The translations under genes and the position numbers were made by a program. A stretch of 56,596 bases of DNA from a virus. This document shows, in pieces, positions 29,690 through 37,340 of the stretch. The notes beneath the pieces are model-generated. The model ran no database searches. It had not been told where the DNA came from and was given only the letters and a program-made list of their open reading frames with translations. The stretch spans positions 1 to 56,596 of IMG/VR virus record IMGVR_UViG_3300042292_000782; one strand, 5' to 3'. Positions within the stretch are counted from its first letter, which is position 1. The number at the start of each line of letters is the position of its first letter.

Positions 29690-29989
29690 ATGGCGGAGAA
29701 CCAATCAAATTCATCAGTTGATTATGTAGATATACTCGACGATGCAGATAATGACGATGAAGTTAGTTCTAAAGAAGGATGTTATGGTCAACCTTCTGTT
29801 GTTAGACTTAGTAAAGGTGATGTAATTGTGGTACGTGTGAATCGTGGCGAATTAACCGCTGCTAAATTTCATACGTTAGCTGAACAAACAGCTGCTAAAT
29901 TTAAAGCTGTTTTTCCAAGTAACAATATTCTTGTTATACCCGATTCAACCAATTTTACAGTAGTAAAACAACCTGAGGTACATGTATGA
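29690..29989 (+). CDS. Hypothetical protein
   Basis: 99 residues with an acidic N-terminus ('YVDILDDADNDDEVSSKEG') and an alpha/beta second half ('DVIVVRVNRGELTAAKFHTL', 'NILVIPDS'). GGGAG lies before the ATG. It overlaps the next gene by 4 nt. No family recognised. Confidence 0.55.
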   Translation: MAENQSNSSVDYVDILDDADNDDEVSSKEGCYGQPSVVRLSKGDVIVVRVNRGELTAAKFHTLAEQTAAKFKAVFPSNNILVIPDSTNFTVVKQPEVHV

Positions 29990-30258
29990 ACGACACACCT
30001 AACTTTGAATTTTTAAATTGTGCAATTAAGCATTACGCTTGTTATTCGTTTATGCATTACAAAAACATAACAATTGATGATAAAGCTGTTGCAGCTGTTT
30101 TAAAATTAGTCACCCCTACCTATGTAGCAGATCTAAACACCGTAGTTAGTACAGATGGTTTGAATTTGTATGTATATCACAGTTTAAGTAAAATCCTGAA
30201 AGATGAAGCAACATTCTTACCATTAACATTTTGGAACACAAACGGAATAGTAACTTAG
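29986..30258 (+). CDS. Hypothetical protein
   Basis: 90 residues, starting in an ATGA overlap with the gene before it. Contains 'CAIKHYACYSFMHYKNITID'. No family recognised. Confidence 0.5.
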   Translation: MNDTPNFEFLNCAIKHYACYSFMHYKNITIDDKAVAAVLKLVTPTYVADLNTVVSTDGLNLYVYHSLSKILKDEATFLPLTFWNTNGIVT

Positions 30259-30307
30259 TTATTCTTTATAGCATACATTGCTATACTGTTCCTTAATGTA
30301 TCCTGCG

Positions 30308-30370
30308 GGAGATTCAATGAGAATATTTTTTTAATATCTTGTATTAGTGTTAACCACTCATTGAATCTCC
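30308..30370 (+). repeat. Perfect 14-bp inverted repeat before uvsX
   Basis: GGAGATTCAATGAG (30308-30321) and CTCATTGAATCTCC (30357-30370), separated by 35 nt that contain an AATATT / AATATT inner hairpin. The full element could be a terminator-antiterminator or processing structure, or a mobile-element footprint. The 3' arm is followed by TTTATTT, so termination of upstream transcripts is possible. Confidence 0.65.
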
Positions 30371-30406
30371 TTTATTTAACATTAAGAATTTAATAGGTAG
30401 TTGGCA

Positions 30407-31525
30407 ATGGATTTTTTAAAAGATTTCAAAAAAACGGTTAGTAAAATGGAAGGTGTGAGTACTGATACCTCACCTCCTAGATATTGGTTTGGATCAGGAA
30501 ATTACGTTTTAAATAAAATAGTAAGTGGTGATTTTAATCATTGTATACCTCAAGGTCGCGTAACAGGGTTAGCAGGTCCATCTGGTGCAGGTAAAAGTTT
30601 CTTATTAGCTAACTTTATTAAACAAGCACAAAAAGAAGGTGCTTTTATTCTATTGTTAGATAGTGAAGGAGCTTTTGATACACAATTTGCATCAGCTATT
30701 GGTATTGATACAGAAGATCCAAATTATTTTCCAATTCAAGTTACAACAATCCCACAAGTAATCAAAATCGTTAGTTCGTATATTAAAGGTTATAGAAAAG
30801 ATTACGGAGATGATGTCGAAGCTCCTAAAGTGCTAATTGCAATCGATAGTTGTGATATGCTTCAAACTGAAACAGAAGCAGATAAGTACGAAAAAGGTGA
30901 CGCTAATGCTGATCAAGGTCAACACCCTAAACAAATTAAACAAATGCTAAAAACATTTGTTGGTGATGTTAAAGGTTTGAATATCAGTATGATTGTTACC
31001 AAACAAGTTTATGCAGCTTCACGTGATCAGCTAATGAAGGGTGAAGGAGCTTGGGTGGTTAATGATGCTATTCGGTATAGCTTGTCACAAATCATTTTAA
31101 TTACAAAATTAAAATTAAAAGGCGTTACAGCTGATGATGGCGTTACCGGTATTCGTATGAAATGTGAAGCGTTTAAAACAAGATTTACAAAACCCTTTCA
31201 AACAGTTACCGTTGAAGTACCATATGATACAGGTATGAACCCGTTAAGTGGTTTATCAGATGTAGCTGTCGGGTTAGGTGTTTTGAAAAAAGCAGGTTCG
31301 TATGTTTATATCGACGGCGATGAAAAAAATAAATGGTATGCAAGAGATATTGCACTACATGCTGAACAAATTATTGCTAAATGTGATGAACGTACAAACG
31401 TATTCTTACAAATTTCAAAAGAAGATGAAGAATTAGAGGAAATTCCGGTACCAGCCGCTGTTTATGTACCTCTTACAAGTTCAACAGACACTACTGGATA
31501 TGATGATGATTTCATTATAGAATAA
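30407..31525 (+). CDS. uvsX: RecA-like recombinase, T4 UvsX
   Basis: 372 residues from the ATG at 30407 (a TTG two codons earlier is less likely). Walker A 'GPSGAGKS' is at residues 57-64, 'ILLLDSEGAFD' carries the catalytic Glu region, 'VLIAIDSCDML' is Walker B, and 'GLNISMIVTKQVYAAS' is the loop preceding the DNA-binding segment. It forms filaments on gp32-coated ssDNA and drives strand exchange for recombination-dependent replication. The acidic C-terminus 'EDEELEEIPVPAA' resembles the regulatory tail of RecA. It is followed by UvsY and UvsW. Confidence 0.96.
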   Translation: MDFLKDFKKTVSKMEGVSTDTSPPRYWFGSGNYVLNKIVSGDFNHCIPQGRVTGLAGPSGAGKSFLLANFIKQAQKEGAFILLLDSEGAFDTQFASAIGIDTEDPNYFPIQVTTIPQVIKIVSSYIKGYRKDYGDDVEAPKVLIAIDSCDMLQTETEADKYEKGDANADQGQHPKQIKQMLKTFVGDVKGLNISMIVTKQVYAASRDQLMKGEGAWVVNDAIRYSLSQIILITKLKLKGVTADDGVTGIRMKCEAFKTRFTKPFQTVTVEVPYDTGMNPLSGLSDVAVGLGVLKKAGSYVYIDGDEKNKWYARDIALHAEQIIAKCDERTNVFLQISKEDEELEEIPVPAAVYVPLTSSTDTTGYDDDFIIE

Positions 31526-31536
31526 GGTTTTTAAAA

Positions 31537-31593
31537 ATGAGTGCTTTCAATGGAAGCACTCGTCTTTTATGGTACAAATATGCATGGAATTGA
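31537..31593 (+). CDS. Possible 18-codon leader peptide overlapping uvsY start
   Basis: ATG at 31537 with AAGG upstream encodes 'MSAFNGSTRLLWYKYAWN' and stops at 31591. It overlaps the uvsY start region in another frame. It might couple or attenuate uvsY translation, or be meaningless. There is no protein-level evidence. Confidence 0.25.
   Translation: MSAFNGSTRLLWYKYAWN
31539..31561 (+). promoter_or_regulatory. Hairpin holding a uvsY start codon in its loop
   Basis: GAGTGCTT / AAGCACTC, an 8-bp stem whose 7-nt loop TCAATGG contains the ATG at 31550. It would hide or present this start, and may also be a weak terminator for uvsX. Confidence 0.5.
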
Positions 31594-32041
31594 TTTAATA
31601 AAAAAAGATATCAATAATCTCGATAGGGTTATCGAGGTATATCAGGGTTATCTTGATGATGTTGAGCAAATCATTGAGACAAAAGGTAAAACATTAAGTG
31701 TAGCAAACGCTGAACATGCTGGTTGGGTTTACTATTTTCTTGTTAAAGCAAATGAAGTTAAAACGATGTACAACTACATGGAAATTATACATGATGAAGT
31801 GCATGGCAGATTATGGCAAAAATATACAGAAAAAATGGATAGAGCTTTATCACCTAAAGATAAAGAATGCTATATTAAACATGACCCGACGTATTTGAAC
31901 GTGTTAGAGCAAATACGTAAAGTAGAAGAGTTAGTAGGTTTGTACAAAAGTGTAACTACTGCTTTTGAATCAAGAGGTTATGTGTTAAAAAATATAACAG
32001 GTGCGGTATTAGCAGATAAAAATAATTTTCTAATCAACTAG
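31550..32041 (+). CDS. uvsY: Recombination mediator, T4 UvsY-like
   Basis: 163 residues from the ATG at 31550. A GTG at 31541 and an ATG at 31580 ('MHGIDLIKKDINN') are alternatives. The long helical body ends 'LYKSVTTAFESRGYVLKNIT', matching the C-terminal signature of UvsY, and the Lys-rich N-terminal helices fit ssDNA and UvsX binding. UvsY helps UvsX displace gp32. Its position between uvsX and uvsW supports the call. Confidence 0.82.
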   Translation: MEALVFYGTNMHGIDLIKKDINNLDRVIEVYQGYLDDVEQIIETKGKTLSVANAEHAGWVYYFLVKANEVKTMYNYMEIIHDEVHGRLWQKYTEKMDRALSPKDKECYIKHDPTYLNVLEQIRKVEELVGLYKSVTTAFESRGYVLKNITGAVLADKNNFLIN

Positions 32042-32053
32042 GGTATATTGGGA

Positions 32054-34081
32054 ATGGCGATTGATTCAAAAGTAAACGTAACGATACACGATGAGGTTAA
32101 TTGTACATTTACCGGTATATTAAGACAGCATTTAGATTTTCTAAACGACCGGTACGCAGTGTTTGTTGAAGGATTTAAGTATATGCCATTGTACCAAATT
32201 GGTGCGTGGGACGGTAAAATAAGATTTTTTAACACTACAGGTATCACGTACGTTTATTTGGTACCTGAAATTGTCACATCGTTGCGTAGTTTAGGATATA
32301 AACATATTGACATTATAGATAACAGACGTGGAATGTTTTACGATGTTATTCCAGATGTTACAAAAGATTATTTTAGTCATATTACTAATCCAAAAAATGG
32401 ACAACCATATGAGTTAACAGACCATCAAATTGAAGCAGCTAATACTATGCTTTCAGCTGGTAGTGGTATAGCGTTAGCTGGTACAGGTTTTGGAAAGGCG
32501 CAACCGTATAGTTGTAAAATCATGACACCATACGGCTGGTCTACAATGGGAGATATTCAACCTGGTGACCTAGTATGTACTCCTAAAAATACAATAGCTC
32601 AAGTAATAGATACATTTGAACAAGGTGTTACAGATGTATATAAAATCACAATGTCAGATGGTACATTTACATATGCACACCCTGACCATATCTGGATGAT
32701 ATCGAACCCTGATCTCGCAAAAGCGTCAGTTGTAGTTAATTCAAAATACACAAAATTAACAACACTAGAGCTTAAAGCACAAGTTGAAAAACGTATTACG
32801 TGGATACCAGCGTTACCAGTTGCAATAAGCTTATCTAAAACCGAACTTGAAATACACCCATATATTTTAGGTAGTATTCTTCCATTTGTACGATGTGAAA
32901 ACACAAATTTGTATATTGATGTAGCTTGCACGTTTTCAAAATATGAGTATACTTTTGAGCATATTAATAAAGTTCTAAGAACATATGGAATAACATTACG
33001 TAAAATATCAAATGCATATCAAAAAGAAAGAATACTACTTACTGCAAAGAAGGGACGAGGCAACAAAGCGTTGCAGTTTGTAAGAAAATGTATGAAAAAA
33101 AGGTATCGTATACCACATGAGTATATTTTTGGTACATCTGAAGATCGTTTGTTATTTTTACAAGGTATGTGTGATATTAGTGGGTATATGTCCAATATAG
33201 GTGACCTCACTATTGTTGTAGCTACTAGCTTAGCGTTAGTAGAACAAATAACAGAAATGCTATTAATGCAAGGTAGTATTCTTCGGTACCCAAGTGAATG
33301 TAGATCTCATATTGCGTACACAATGTATTTTAGACATAGAGTCCCAGGTTTATTCTTCTTAAATCCAGCTAAAAAAATTAATTGGATTAAAGCAAATGAT
33401 GATATGGTGAATGAAAAAACACGTCAAGCGTTATACCGTACAGTTAAAACCGTTGAGCTCGTAGATCAAGAACCAACAAAATGTATATACATAGATGACC
33501 TTGATCATTTGTATATAACAGATGGATGTATTATTACTCATAATACTATTTTAAATGCTGCTCTTGTTGATAAATATCGACGGCACGGATGTAAAACGCT
33601 AACTATTGTACCAGCCGCATCGTTAGTAACACAAACAATAAAGCAGTTTAATATATTAGAGTTAGATGTTTCACATTTTAATTCTAATAACCCAAGTTTA
33701 GATCATGATCATATCATCACGACCTGGCAAACATTACAAAATTACCCACTACTCATTAATGAGTTTCAAATGGTAGTGGTAGATGAATGTTTATCTGAAA
33801 ATACTAATATAACATTAGCTAATGGTGATAAAAAAGAGATAAAAGATATTAAAGTTGGTGAAAAAATAATATCATATAATGAAGATTTACGTATTTTTGA
33901 AGAAGATGATGTAGTTCAAGTTTATATGAATTTATTAAAATCCATTGATGCTAAAATGTATTCTTTGGAGTTTGATAACGGTGAGGTAGTAGAGGTTACA
34001 GGTAATCATTTGTTTCTAACGAATGATGGATTTATTAGGGCGGATGAACTCAAGGATGAACATGAAATAATTAGTTATTGA
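32054..34081 (+). CDS. uvsW: UvsW helicase N-terminal part with in-frame intein and IntN of a split intein
   Basis: 675 residues from the ATG at 32054 (TTG at 32048 possible). Order: UvsW N-terminal domain and helicase start (to 32497); an intein inside Walker A (32498-33544); the second extein 'TILNAALVDKYRRHG' up to 'MVVVDE' (33545-33787); then the N-terminal half of a second, split intein (33788-34078) that ends at a stop. After removal of both inteins and trans-splicing with the product at 34340, the helicase would have 'GTGFGKT' and 'VVDECH' restored. UvsW is a superfamily 2 branch-migration and R-loop helicase that remodels replication intermediates. It follows uvsX and uvsY. Confidence 0.92.
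   Translation: MAIDSKVNVTIHDEVNCTFTGILRQHLDFLNDRYAVFVEGFKYMPLYQIGAWDGKIRFFNTTGITYVYLVPEIVTSLRSLGYKHIDIIDNRRGMFYDVIPDVTKDYFSHITNPKNGQPYELTDHQIEAANTMLSAGSGIALAGTGFGKAQPYSCKIMTPYGWSTMGDIQPGDLVCTPKNTIAQVIDTFEQGVTDVYKITMSDGTFTYAHPDHIWMISNPDLAKASVVVNSKYTKLTTLELKAQVEKRITWIPALPVAISLSKTELEIHPYILGSILPFVRCENTNLYIDVACTFSKYEYTFEHINKVLRTYGITLRKISNAYQKERILLTAKKGRGNKALQFVRKCMKKRYRIPHEYIFGTSEDRLLFLQGMCDISGYMSNIGDLTIVVATSLALVEQITEMLLMQGSILRYPSECRSHIAYTMYFRHRVPGLFFLNPAKKINWIKANDDMVNEKTRQALYRTVKTVELVDQEPTKCIYIDDLDHLYITDGCIITHNTILNAALVDKYRRHGCKTLTIVPAASLVTQTIKQFNILELDVSHFNSNNPSLDHDHIITTWQTLQNYPLLINEFQMVVVDECLSENTNITLANGDKKEIKDIKVGEKIISYNEDLRIFEEDDVVQVYMNLLKSIDAKMYSLEFDNGEVVEVTGNHLFLTNDGFIRADELKDEHEIISY
32498..33544 (+). 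other. Ala1-type intein in UvsW Walker A, with decayed homing endonuclease
   Basis: 349 residues. It begins Ala ('AQPYSCKIMTPYGWSTMGDI', intein block A with Ala instead of Cys/Ser) and ends 'YITDGCIITHN' (blocks F-G with His-Asn) before Thr+1. It splits 'GTGFGK' from 'TIL'. The middle keeps two LAGLIDADG-like helices: 'PYILGSILPFV' (acidic residue lost) and 'LLFLQGMCDISGYM' (Asp kept). The nuclease is therefore probably inactive while splicing may persist. Ala1 inteins are known to splice by direct attack of the +1 residue. Confidence 0.88.
33788..34078 (+). other. IntN fragment of a split intein in the DECH box
   Basis: 97 residues from Cys1: 'CLSENTNITLANGDKKEIKD', then 'IKVGEKIISY', block B 'VTGNHLF' and 'DGFIRADELKDEHEIISY' before a stop. 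Size and blocks match the N-halves of phage split inteins such as gp41-1. The insertion point is between Glu and Cys of the helicase DECH motif. Confidence 0.88.
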
Positions 34082-34091
34082 GGTAATACCG

Positions 34092-34343
34092 ATGTCACGA
34101 TCAATCGTTAGTGTTAAAAGATATGAACCGGGAATGGAAGATGGCTTTATGGTAGTAAGCAATTATAAACGATATAAAACTTTACCAAACCCTAATTGTA
34201 GTACAAAGCTAATGTTGGTTCCGTATATATTTGATTCAGATGGTAATAAAAATATCATTCGTGAGGGTGATTTAATATCTATAATTAACGATGATAAACG
34301 AATTTATCATATCGTCCCCAATAAATTTAAAAAATACGCATGA
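34092..34343 (+). CDS. Unknown 83-aa ORF inserted between the two UvsW halves
   Basis: 83 residues, basic, with many Lys/Tyr ('MSRSIVSVKRYEPGMEDGF', 'VVSNYKRYKTLPNPNC', 'EGDLISIINDDKRIYHIV'). It begins 10 nt after the IntN stop and its end overlaps the IntC start (ATGA at 34340), so all three are coupled. In previously described fractured split-intein loci this place holds a homing endonuclease. I see no nuclease motif here, so it may be a remnant or an unrelated factor. Confidence 0.55.
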   Translation: MSRSIVSVKRYEPGMEDGFMVVSNYKRYKTLPNPNCSTKLMLVPYIFDSDGNKNIIREGDLISIINDDKRIYHIVPNKFKKYA

Positions 34344-35245
34344 AATTAATTAACCGTGTTGAGATCTCTAAACCAGAGGTTGTTTATAATTTACAAGTTA
34401 AGAAAAACCACAACTATATTGCTAATAGCGCAGTTGTAAGCAATTGTCATGGGTCAAAAGCAACAAAATTATTTCAATTATTGACTGAACACGGTAAAAA
34501 TTTAGTACACCGGTACGGGCTAACAGGTACATTACCCGCACCGGAAGCTGATAAACTAAACGTACATGTAGCATTAGGTGCAGTGCTTTGCGAATATTCA
34601 GCGTTTTCTCTAATTCAAAAAGGTTGGTTAGCGACTCTAAACATCAATGTTATTCAATTAAATGATATCCAATATTTGATTGATAGGGGGTTACCCGAAG
34701 AATATGTGTTTAAAATGATGTACGAAGAGGAAAATAATTTTTGTAAAACCAATGTAACGAGACAAAAATGGATATCTAAGTTTATTGGTGGAAATAGAGA
34801 TAATAATAAACTCGGAAATACACTGGTATTAGTTAATAATATTAAGTACGGTAGACAATTAAGCAAACAGATAGAAGGTTCATACTTCTTAAATGGCGCT
34901 GATGATGTTAAAGTTCGCGATGAAGTCTATAGTATGTTTGAACGTAATGATGACCTTATCGTCATTTGTACTAAGCAAATCGCTGGTGTGGGATTATCAA
35001 TTGATAGGATTTTTAATTTAATTTTCATAGACAGTGGAAAATCTTTTGTAGTTACTATACAATCAATTGGTAGAGGACTAAGAAAAGGTAAAGATAAAGA
35101 TTCTGTTAATGTCATTGATATTTGCAGCAATCTTTCAACTGCTCCAAGTCGTATGAAAAAACGTATTTCCTACTATAAAACAGCACATTATCCTTATAAA
35201 GTAATCAAAATGGATTATTCTAAAGAGGTCGATGACGACGAATGA
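34340..35245 (+). CDS. uvsW: IntC fragment plus UvsW C-terminal helicase part
   Basis: 301 residues. Residues 1-35 are the intein C-half: 'VVYNLQVKKNHNYIANSAVVSN' carries block F and the terminal Asn, but the usual penultimate His is Ser. Cys36 is the +1 residue, and 'CHGSKATKLFQLL' continues the DECH box interrupted at 33787. The rest has 'YGLTGTLPA' (motif III), 'LGNTLVLVNNIKYGRQL' (motif IV), 'VICTKQIAGVGLSI' (motif V) and 'QSIGRGLRKGKDKDS' (motif VI) of UvsW. It is active only if joined to the product at 32054. Confidence 0.9.
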   Translation: MKLINRVEISKPEVVYNLQVKKNHNYIANSAVVSNCHGSKATKLFQLLTEHGKNLVHRYGLTGTLPAPEADKLNVHVALGAVLCEYSAFSLIQKGWLATLNINVIQLNDIQYLIDRGLPEEYVFKMMYEEENNFCKTNVTRQKWISKFIGGNRDNNKLGNTLVLVNNIKYGRQLSKQIEGSYFLNGADDVKVRDEVYSMFERNDDLIVICTKQIAGVGLSIDRIFNLIFIDSGKSFVVTIQSIGRGLRKGKDKDSVNVIDICSNLSTAPSRMKKRISYYKTAHYPYKVIKMDYSKEVDDDE

Positions 35246-35269
35246 TATTTCTTTAAGCGAAGGTGAATA

Positions 35270-35761
35270 ATGATATTGCATGATGAGAATGGAAGCCCCT
35301 TAGTAATCAATAATATATACGATAAAATTACAACCAATTATGCATGGTGCCTTGATTTAAAATCGCAAGATTTTACAATTAATTATTTTAAGGTTGTTGA
35401 GGAGTGTACATGTAATACGGTTACAATACGTGTTAACGGTCAATATATTGATTTACCATCTTACTGGTATGTTTTAGTATGTGATCCAGAAACAACTCAA
35501 CTCGATACAGTACCTGTTGGTAATTTATCTAACAATACGTTTTACGCGTTTGTTTACGGATCAACAATAGCTGTACCCGAATATTTACAAATTGACGTTG
35601 TTGATTGGAAAGCGCGTTGTATACATACATACCCAACACATTCAAGAGGTATTATGCTATGTCTTGATGTTGGTGATAGTAAATGGATAACATGTTCTTT
35701 TTCTGATACGTATACTAGGTTTTTAAAAAATAAAATATCAGGTGATTTAACCGGTTACTAA
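35270..35761 (+). CDS. Hypothetical protein
   Basis: 163 residues, beta-rich with many Cys/Trp ('CTCNTVTIRVNGQYIDLPSY', 'YWYVLVCDPETTQLDTVPVG'). No signal peptide and no family recognised. It follows uvsW by 24 nt and so may share its transcript. Confidence 0.55.
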   Translation: MILHDENGSPLVINNIYDKITTNYAWCLDLKSQDFTINYFKVVEECTCNTVTIRVNGQYIDLPSYWYVLVCDPETTQLDTVPVGNLSNNTFYAFVYGSTIAVPEYLQIDVVDWKARCIHTYPTHSRGIMLCLDVGDSKWITCSFSDTYTRFLKNKISGDLTGY

Positions 35762-35787
35762 AATATAACTTGAAAAAACACCGTTTA

Positions 35788-35809
35788 AATATTACAATAT
35801 TGTAATATT
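35788..35809. repeat. 22-bp perfect palindrome upstream of the gene at 35831
   Basis: AATATTACAAT / ATTGTAATATT, exactly self-complementary. It lies about 20 nt before the start codon at 35831 and could be an operator for a dimeric regulator or an RNA hairpin. Confidence 0.55.
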
Positions 35810-35830
35810 ATAAAATAAGTGGACACTGTT

Positions 35831-36202
35831 ATGAAAAAACCAAGTAAAAAAACAAATTATATTTCTGTTAGTGAATTTAAAAGCTGGATGTCCGGCGTTG
35901 AAGATATGCAAGATACCGGTTGGGTACCAAGCAAACCTCAATGGGAAAGAATTAAATCAAAAATTGCATTATTGTCAGACGAAATGGTTGAAAAATATGA
36001 ACAAGTTTATGACCCTGCTCAACCTCCAGCTATTACTCAGCAATATCAGTATAATCCTCCAACATACCAAAGCACACCAATGGGTGTAGAATTATCTACA
36101 CAAGCTGCAACGTATTATGAACCACAACAGTTTGTAACACCACAATTTAACGCAAATGATAATATTGCTTATATGTCTGGAGAAAAATTAGACTTTTTAT
36201 GA
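35831..36202 (+). CDS. Small conserved phage protein with possible clamp-binding tail
   Basis: 123 residues from the ATG at 35831 (AAGTGGA ribosome site). A GTG at 35819 is in frame but has no better site. 'SVSEFKSWMSGVEDMQDTGW' and 'PSKPQWERIKSKIALL' form a compact helical domain found in marine T4-like phages. A Pro/Gln/Tyr-rich linker follows, and the last residues 'SGEKLDFL' look like the sliding-clamp-binding tails of T4 gp33/gp55-type late factors. A late-transcription accessory role is an inference, not an assignment. Confidence 0.55.
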   Translation: MKKPSKKTNYISVSEFKSWMSGVEDMQDTGWVPSKPQWERIKSKIALLSDEMVEKYEQVYDPAQPPAITQQYQYNPPTYQSTPMGVELSTQAATYYEPQQFVTPQFNANDNIAYMSGEKLDFL

Positions 36203-36729
36203 AAACCGTTTTAAAAAATAGAACATTATGGTACGATGGAACTATTCAAGTACCTACTAATAATTTAATGAAATGGTTATCATATAACAAGGTTGCTGTT
36301 ACAGAATTAACAGATGATATACTAAAATATAACAAAAATGTTATGAACAGTAATAAGATTCTTGTTAAAGATAGTATGTCACAATTAGATACGTCGTGGA
36401 ATATCCCACAATTTTACCATGATATTGATATTGAAACATATATTAATGACGCGCTAATAAGAGTAGGTATTAGTGACGAGTTATCTGATACCGAGTTTGT
36501 TGATAGGTATAAACGAGTACAAAACGAGTTAACAGTGTTTATTCAGTTAGAATTAATTGAATTATTGAAGACACTGATTTATATTATCGATTCATTTAAG
36601 GACAATAATGTTGTTTGGGGTGTTGGACGAGGTAGTTCGGTATCCAGTTATATTTTATATCTCTTAGAAGTACATGATATCGATAGTGTTACATATGAAT
36701 TAGATTTTAATGAATTTTTGAGGTATTAA
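36199..36729 (+). CDS. Bacterial DNA polymerase III alpha (DnaE)-like fragment
   Basis: 176 residues. The C-terminal third 'WGVGRGSSVSSYILYLLEVH' followed by 'DIDSVTYELDFNEFLRY' matches the palm entry of DnaE, where 'GRGSSAGS', 'YLL.IHDIDP' and 'FERFL' occur in this order. The catalytic aspartates of DnaE lie downstream of this point, and the protein stops there, so it cannot polymerise alone. Similar fragments appear in T4-like cyanophages. It is coupled by ATGA to the previous gene. Function is unknown. It might bind DNA or host replisome parts. Confidence 0.7.
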   Translation: MKTVLKNRTLWYDGTIQVPTNNLMKWLSYNKVAVTELTDDILKYNKNVMNSNKILVKDSMSQLDTSWNIPQFYHDIDIETYINDALIRVGISDELSDTEFVDRYKRVQNELTVFIQLELIELLKTLIYIIDSFKDNNVVWGVGRGSSVSSYILYLLEVHDIDSVTYELDFNEFLRY

Positions 36730-36732
36730 ATA

Positions 36733-37047
36733 ATGTCAAAAGTAAAGTCAGTATTAGGTGATGTTGTAGATTTTGAAATGATGAGAATTATGGAAGAATA
36801 CGGCGCAACCAACATATCCACAGTAACGCCAGCTAGACCCACCACAACTACAGTCAACCCAGCAGCTTTAGTTATAGACAACATTGCCGCTCAGGTAAGC
36901 ATCATAGGTAGACCGGAATATATTTCATCTACTGTACCGGTAACAGAACAAATTATTGAACTTGTTGTAGAACCACAAATTACAATTGTAGAACCAGAAA
37001 CCGCTACAAAAAATGTAAAACCCGCTACTAAAAAAGGAGAAATTTAA
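36733..37047 (+). CDS. Hypothetical protein upstream of groES
   Basis: 104 residues. The N-terminus 'SKVKSVLGDVVDFEMMRIME' is helical and the rest is a Thr/Val/Pro-rich, probably unstructured tail. Its stop overlaps the groES start by 1 nt. No family recognised. Confidence 0.55.
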   Translation: MSKVKSVLGDVVDFEMMRIMEEYGATNISTVTPARPTTTTVNPAALVIDNIAAQVSIIGRPEYISSTVPVTEQIIELVVEPQITIVEPETATKNVKPATKKGEI

Positions 37048-37340
37048 TGAATTTTCGTACTCTTTATGATAAGATTTTGTTTACGTTTGACGATGCGCAT
37101 GGGTCAACAGGGTTTAATAATGTATCCACTGGCGGTATTGTTTTTTCAAGTTTTCACCACGACGCTAGTTCTCCAAGATGGGGCACTGCTATTAAAATTG
37201 GCGACGATGTAAAAGATGTAGCTGTTGGTGATAAAATTTTAATTGAGCCGTTGAAGTGGACAGAAGCACATAAAATTGACGGCGTTGAATTTTGGATGAC
37301 AACAGAAGAACAAGTAATGTGCGTGGATAAAAAAGAATGA
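37047..37340 (+). CDS. GroES/gp31-like co-chaperonin
   Basis: 97 residues, the GroES size. 'LYDKILFTFDD' matches the opening strand, 'VSTGGIVFSS' the mobile-loop end ('T-x-G-G-I-x-x'), 'WGTAIKIGDDVKDVAVGDKIL' the 'G-x-V-x-x-V-G ... V-x-V-G-D-x-V' core, and 'IDGVEFWMTTEEQVMCV' the closing strand. It caps the host GroEL ring. In T4, gp31 replaces GroES to fold the capsid protein gp23. It has the expected dome-strand pattern but a lengthened mobile loop. The next small ORF overlaps by ATGA. Confidence 0.9.
   Translation: MNFRTLYDKILFTFDDAHGSTGFNNVSTGGIVFSSFHHDASSPRWGTAIKIGDDVKDVAVGDKILIEPLKWTEAHKIDGVEFWMTTEEQVMCVDKKE

Noticed and set aside
32498-33544. Group I intron in uvsW
   Set aside because: The insert stays in frame, has intein blocks A, B, F and G and starts and ends at residues typical of inteins.
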